Part shown: piece after piece, positions 31,428-33,522 of the stretch
How positions within the stretch are numbered: the first letter of the stretch is position 1
Layout: every line of letters begins with the position of its first letter
Assembly (NCBI GenBank): GCA_027366635.1
Contig: DAHXNE010000065.1
Coordinates: forward strand, 1 to 33,522
Reading direction: 5' to 3'
Length of the DNA: 33,522 nucleotides
Source: Gammaproteobacteria bacterium
GTDB taxonomy: Bacteria; Pseudomonadota; Gammaproteobacteria; Steroidobacterales; Steroidobacteraceae
Notes under the pieces: generated by a model
Database searches by the model: none
Told to the model about the DNA's origin: nothing
Seen by the model: only the letters and a program-made list of their open reading frames with translations
Translations under genes and position numbers: made by a program

Positions 31428-32672
31428 TCAGAGTCCCGCGACGGATGCATGTTCATCGCCGCATCCGGCTTCGGCGGCCAGCAATTCCTGAAGCGCTTGC
31501 TGCACCGGTTCGACGTCGAGCGAAGCGAGCGTTCGGGCCGGCGTGGACACGACCCGACCAACGGTGCCATAAGGTCCCCAGTGCAATCCGCCGACCCCGG
31601 CGAACATCGCGACCACCGGCTTGCGAAAAGCCGATGCAACGTGGGTCACTGCGGTGTCCGGCGTGAGAACGGCGTCGCAGGTGGCGATGAGCGCAATCAT
31701 CTCCCGCGCACTGGTGGTTTCATCCACCGGTACCGCGCAGGCCTGCCCAATGTGTCGCTTGCAGCGCTCGTCGACGGGAGCTCCGAGAATCAGCACCTGC
31801 AGGTCTGGAAAATGCTGCCGCACCCAGCGAATGGTTGCGATGTAGTGGTCGTCTGGCCAGCGACGCCAGTGCGCTTGCGCCGAGACGTTCACCGCCAGCC
31901 TGCGCAGCTGCCTGACTCGATTGAGCGCTCGGTTGTGGCCCTCGCTGAATCGCCAGAACGTCTCGGCCGCGGAGAGTTCGGTGGGCGAGAGATAAATTCT
32001 CGGCAACCATGTGCCCCATCCGCCCGCCAGCGGATCGTATGCTGAAGCAGCCTGTTTGCCAACGCCAGATGGTACCGCAGTCGCCCCCGGGGGCGACTGC
32101 GCGCCGCGCGCAGGATCGATACCGAAGGGACGTAGAAGTGCCGCACTGTGGTCGACGTAGTGGACCGCTCCGGCGACCCGCGGAACGGCCAGCGTGAGCG
32201 CAAAATCATTGCCCCGGCCTCCAACACCGATTCGATGCCGCGCGCCGCTCGCCCACATGATCAGCACCGAAGTCAGGGATGGACCGGTAACCATGGCGTC
32301 CAGCACGGCGTCATACTTCTGCCGCCTGATGCGCGCCAGAGCTGCCAAGAATGTCCAGGGACGCGCTTTCCTGACGCGATAGACCGTTCCGACGTCGGGG
32401 TTGGAATCCAGCACTGACGCATTGCGCGCCGAAGCCAGTACATCGATGGTAACGGTAGGCTGCGCCTGCTTGATGGCATGGAGTATGCCGGTTACCAGCA
32501 CCATGTCCCCGATATGGTCGTAGCGCAAATAAAGGATGCGATGCGCGCGTGCGCTCCATTCAGGCGGCGCCTGTGTTGGTGAGGTGCGGATGAGAGCCTT
32601 GAGTACCCCAATCACCAGGAACTTCAGGCGTCGTTCCAGGCGGCGAAACCGGCTTTTCCAGCGACTCTTCAC
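31428..32672 (-). CDS. Glycosyltransferase family 9 (heptosyltransferase-like)
   Basis: This 414-residue protein is of the family of ADP-heptose:LPS heptosyltransferases. It has the N-terminal block ILYLRYDHIGDMVLVTGILHAIK, then RRQKYDAVLDAM, the linker with AVNVSAQAHWRRWPDDHY, LQVLILGAPVDERC, and the sugar-nucleotide site LTPDTAVTHVASAFRKPVVAMF. It would add a heptose or other sugar to the lipopolysaccharide core on the cytoplasmic face. About 30 residues of basic N-terminal extension (KSRWKSRFRRLERRLKF) may lie on the membrane. The start is GTG at 32672 and no ATG precedes the first strand. It is not in an obvious LPS operon; the IS630 element lies just downstream. The exact acceptor cannot be named. 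Confidence 0.87.
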   Translation of the reverse strand: MKSRWKSRFRRLERRLKFLVIGVLKALIRTSPTQAPPEWSARAHRILYLRYDHIGDMVLVTGILHAIKQAQPTVTIDVLASARNASVLDSNPDVGTVYRVRKARPWTFLAALARIRRQKYDAVLDAMVTGPSLTSVLIMWASGARHRIGVGGRGNDFALTLAVPRVAGAVHYVDHSAALLRPFGIDPARGAQSPPGATAVPSGVGKQAASAYDPLAGGWGTWLPRIYLSPTELSAAETFWRFSEGHNRALNRVRQLRRLAVNVSAQAHWRRWPDDHYIATIRWVRQHFPDLQVLILGAPVDERCKRHIGQACAVPVDETTSAREMIALIATCDAVLTPDTAVTHVASAFRKPVVAMFAGVGGLHWGPYGTVGRVVSTPARTLASLDVEPVQQALQELLAAEAGCGDEHASVAGL

Positions 32673-33011
32673 GAAAACGTCGGACCGGTGGTAATGGGAT
32701 CGATTGTGACCACGTCGCGACCATCCAGACCCCGTGGCGCACAGCGATATTTACTCGACCGCCATGGCGCTGCGGAGCGCGGCTGCGTTCGCAAGGGTTC
32801 CGTAGTCCCCGGGTCTGAAGTGTGTTCCCTGCGCGCGGAGGTCTCCCGTGGGGCGGGAAGGCGCAACCGAACGGTGATGCCCGCAGGCCGGGCATCGTAA
32901 ACGGAGGCGACCGAATGGATCATACCGACAGTCCAGCACAGGAACGCCGCGGCTACGGCTGGCCGGCGCGCATGGCCCTCGCGCTGCGCCAGCGGCCTAC
33001 GTGTTCATCAT

Positions 33012-33035
33012 ATCATAAACTTTTTCATACAAAGT
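33012..33035 (-). promoter_or_regulatory. Second copy of the ACTTT-N7-AAAGT operator-like element
   Basis: ATCATAAACTTT (33012-33023) and CAAAGT (33030-33035) repeat the element at 4377-4400 with the same spacing and 20 of 24 identical bases, including a minus-strand TATGAT (33017-33012) in the -10 place. A -35 is weaker here (TTTACT at 33038-33033, 15 bases away). It could drive the minus-strand glycosyltransferase gene starting at 32672 or an unseen gene. Confidence 0.45.
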
Positions 33036-33505
33036 AAAGGGGTCGGCGCGGCCGTCCGCGACGAAGCGAACCGGGACGTGGGCAATTCCGGTGACTGAAC
33101 TCACCGCGCAGCGGGATGTCCGCCGGCAGGTACGATTTCGCCTGAAGCTGGCATCCCACTCGTCGGCGAGGAAATCGAACGCTTACTGGCGGCCGGATCG
33201 ATGTTACGTTGCCCGGCCGGGGCGCGACGTGCGGCGGAGGCATGCGCGACTGTATAACAACACAGTGCTGTGAGCGCCTCTACCGCCAGGAGGGTGGAAC
33301 GTAAAACGCGCGGAGCGCAACTGCGGCACGGCTTGGCCCAGCCGAGCGAGGCAAGTCTGACCGGCAAGAGGCGCGAACCGGGTGCAACGTCCCGCGGCCC
33401 CGAGGGGGTTGGTGAACGATCAGGAGCAGATTAATGGGGAGCCGAGTCTGGGCGCTATAAATTCCGCAGGTACGACCCGCCGCCCCACAGCTGTTTTGTT
33501 GCGAC

Positions 33506-33522
33506 GGGGGGGGGGGGGGGGG
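33506..33522. other. Terminal run of 17 G
   Basis: The window ends in an unbroken G run. It most likely marks a contig end with a two-colour sequencing chemistry artefact and not biological sequence. Confidence 0.7.

Larger units (their letters stand above)
32673..33522. other. Region without a convincing gene at the right edge
   Basis: About 850 bases with short frames only, none resembling a known protein. It contains the operator-like element at 33012-33035, a TATAAA at about 33456, and ends in a G run. A short minus-strand frame (32751-32939) with CPAC was considered and not accepted. Confidence 0.5.

Noticed and set aside
32751..32939. Short minus-strand frame with CPACGHH resembling a zinc ribbon
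   Set aside because: It has only one CxxC pair; the sequence is a palindromic stem (GATGCCCG/CGGGCATC), so the motif may be chance, and no ribosome binding site is seen.

Overview
The window looks like a piece of a high-GC proteobacterial chromosome, most likely a gammaproteobacterium. It has Gram-negative envelope genes (TonB receptor, family 9 heptosyltransferase-type enzyme, several lipoproteins with lipoboxes), cytochrome b561, a YnjBCD-type ABC transporter and degenerate GGDEF/EAL signalling proteins. No rRNA, tRNA or CRISPR array is visible. The last 17 bases are a pure G run, so the right edge is probably the end of an assembled contig. Species-level placement is not possible from what can be seen.

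Layout. Positions 277-5525: a BON-domain protein, a small lipoprotein, then a minus-strand block with cytochrome b561, two neighbouring PAP2-type phosphatases, a winged-helix regulator and its overlapping membrane partner. Positions 5526-6490 are gene-poor and carry a near-perfect 15-bp hairpin. Positions 6491-8433: undecaprenyl-diphosphatase (uppP/bacA) and an internally duplicated membrane protein resembling the HPP family. Positions 8470-12834 (minus): a B12-binding-type radical SAM enzyme, a membrane-anchored sulfotransferase and a flippase-like membrane protein, the last two translationally coupled.

The centrepiece is positions 13302-20188 (plus), six tightly packed genes. They encode a radical SAM enzyme with a C-terminal cysteine cluster, the three parts of a YnjBCD-type ABC transporter, a FAD/NAD disulfide oxidoreductase and a small family 2 glycosyltransferase of the kind often found beside radical SAM/selenodomain proteins. 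Four of the five junctions are 4-base start/stop overlaps, so the products are probably made together. A TonB-dependent receptor lies convergently just downstream. The gene set suggests import of an unknown small ligand plus radical and redox chemistry on it or on a linked substrate. The substrate cannot be read from the sequence.

Positions 22637-24795 (minus) hold a PAS-GGDEF-EAL protein whose catalytic motifs are all eroded, followed by the broken C-terminal half of another EAL domain. Then come a cystathionine gamma-synthase-like PLP enzyme, a glutathione S-transferase, a patatin-like lipoprotein, an orphan ACT-domain protein and a single-domain PAS protein. An IS630-family insertion sequence with a frameshifted transposase lies exactly at the PAS gene's stop codon. 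A family 9 glycosyltransferase and about 850 bases with no convincing gene complete the window.

A regulatory signal links two distant places. A 24-base element (ATCATAAACTTT, six bases, CAAAGT) containing the inverted repeat ACTTT-N7-AAAGT occurs at 4377-4400 and 33012-33035. At the first site it overlaps a good minus-strand promoter for the PAP2 genes and lies beside a winged-helix regulator gene, so it is a plausible operator for that regulator.
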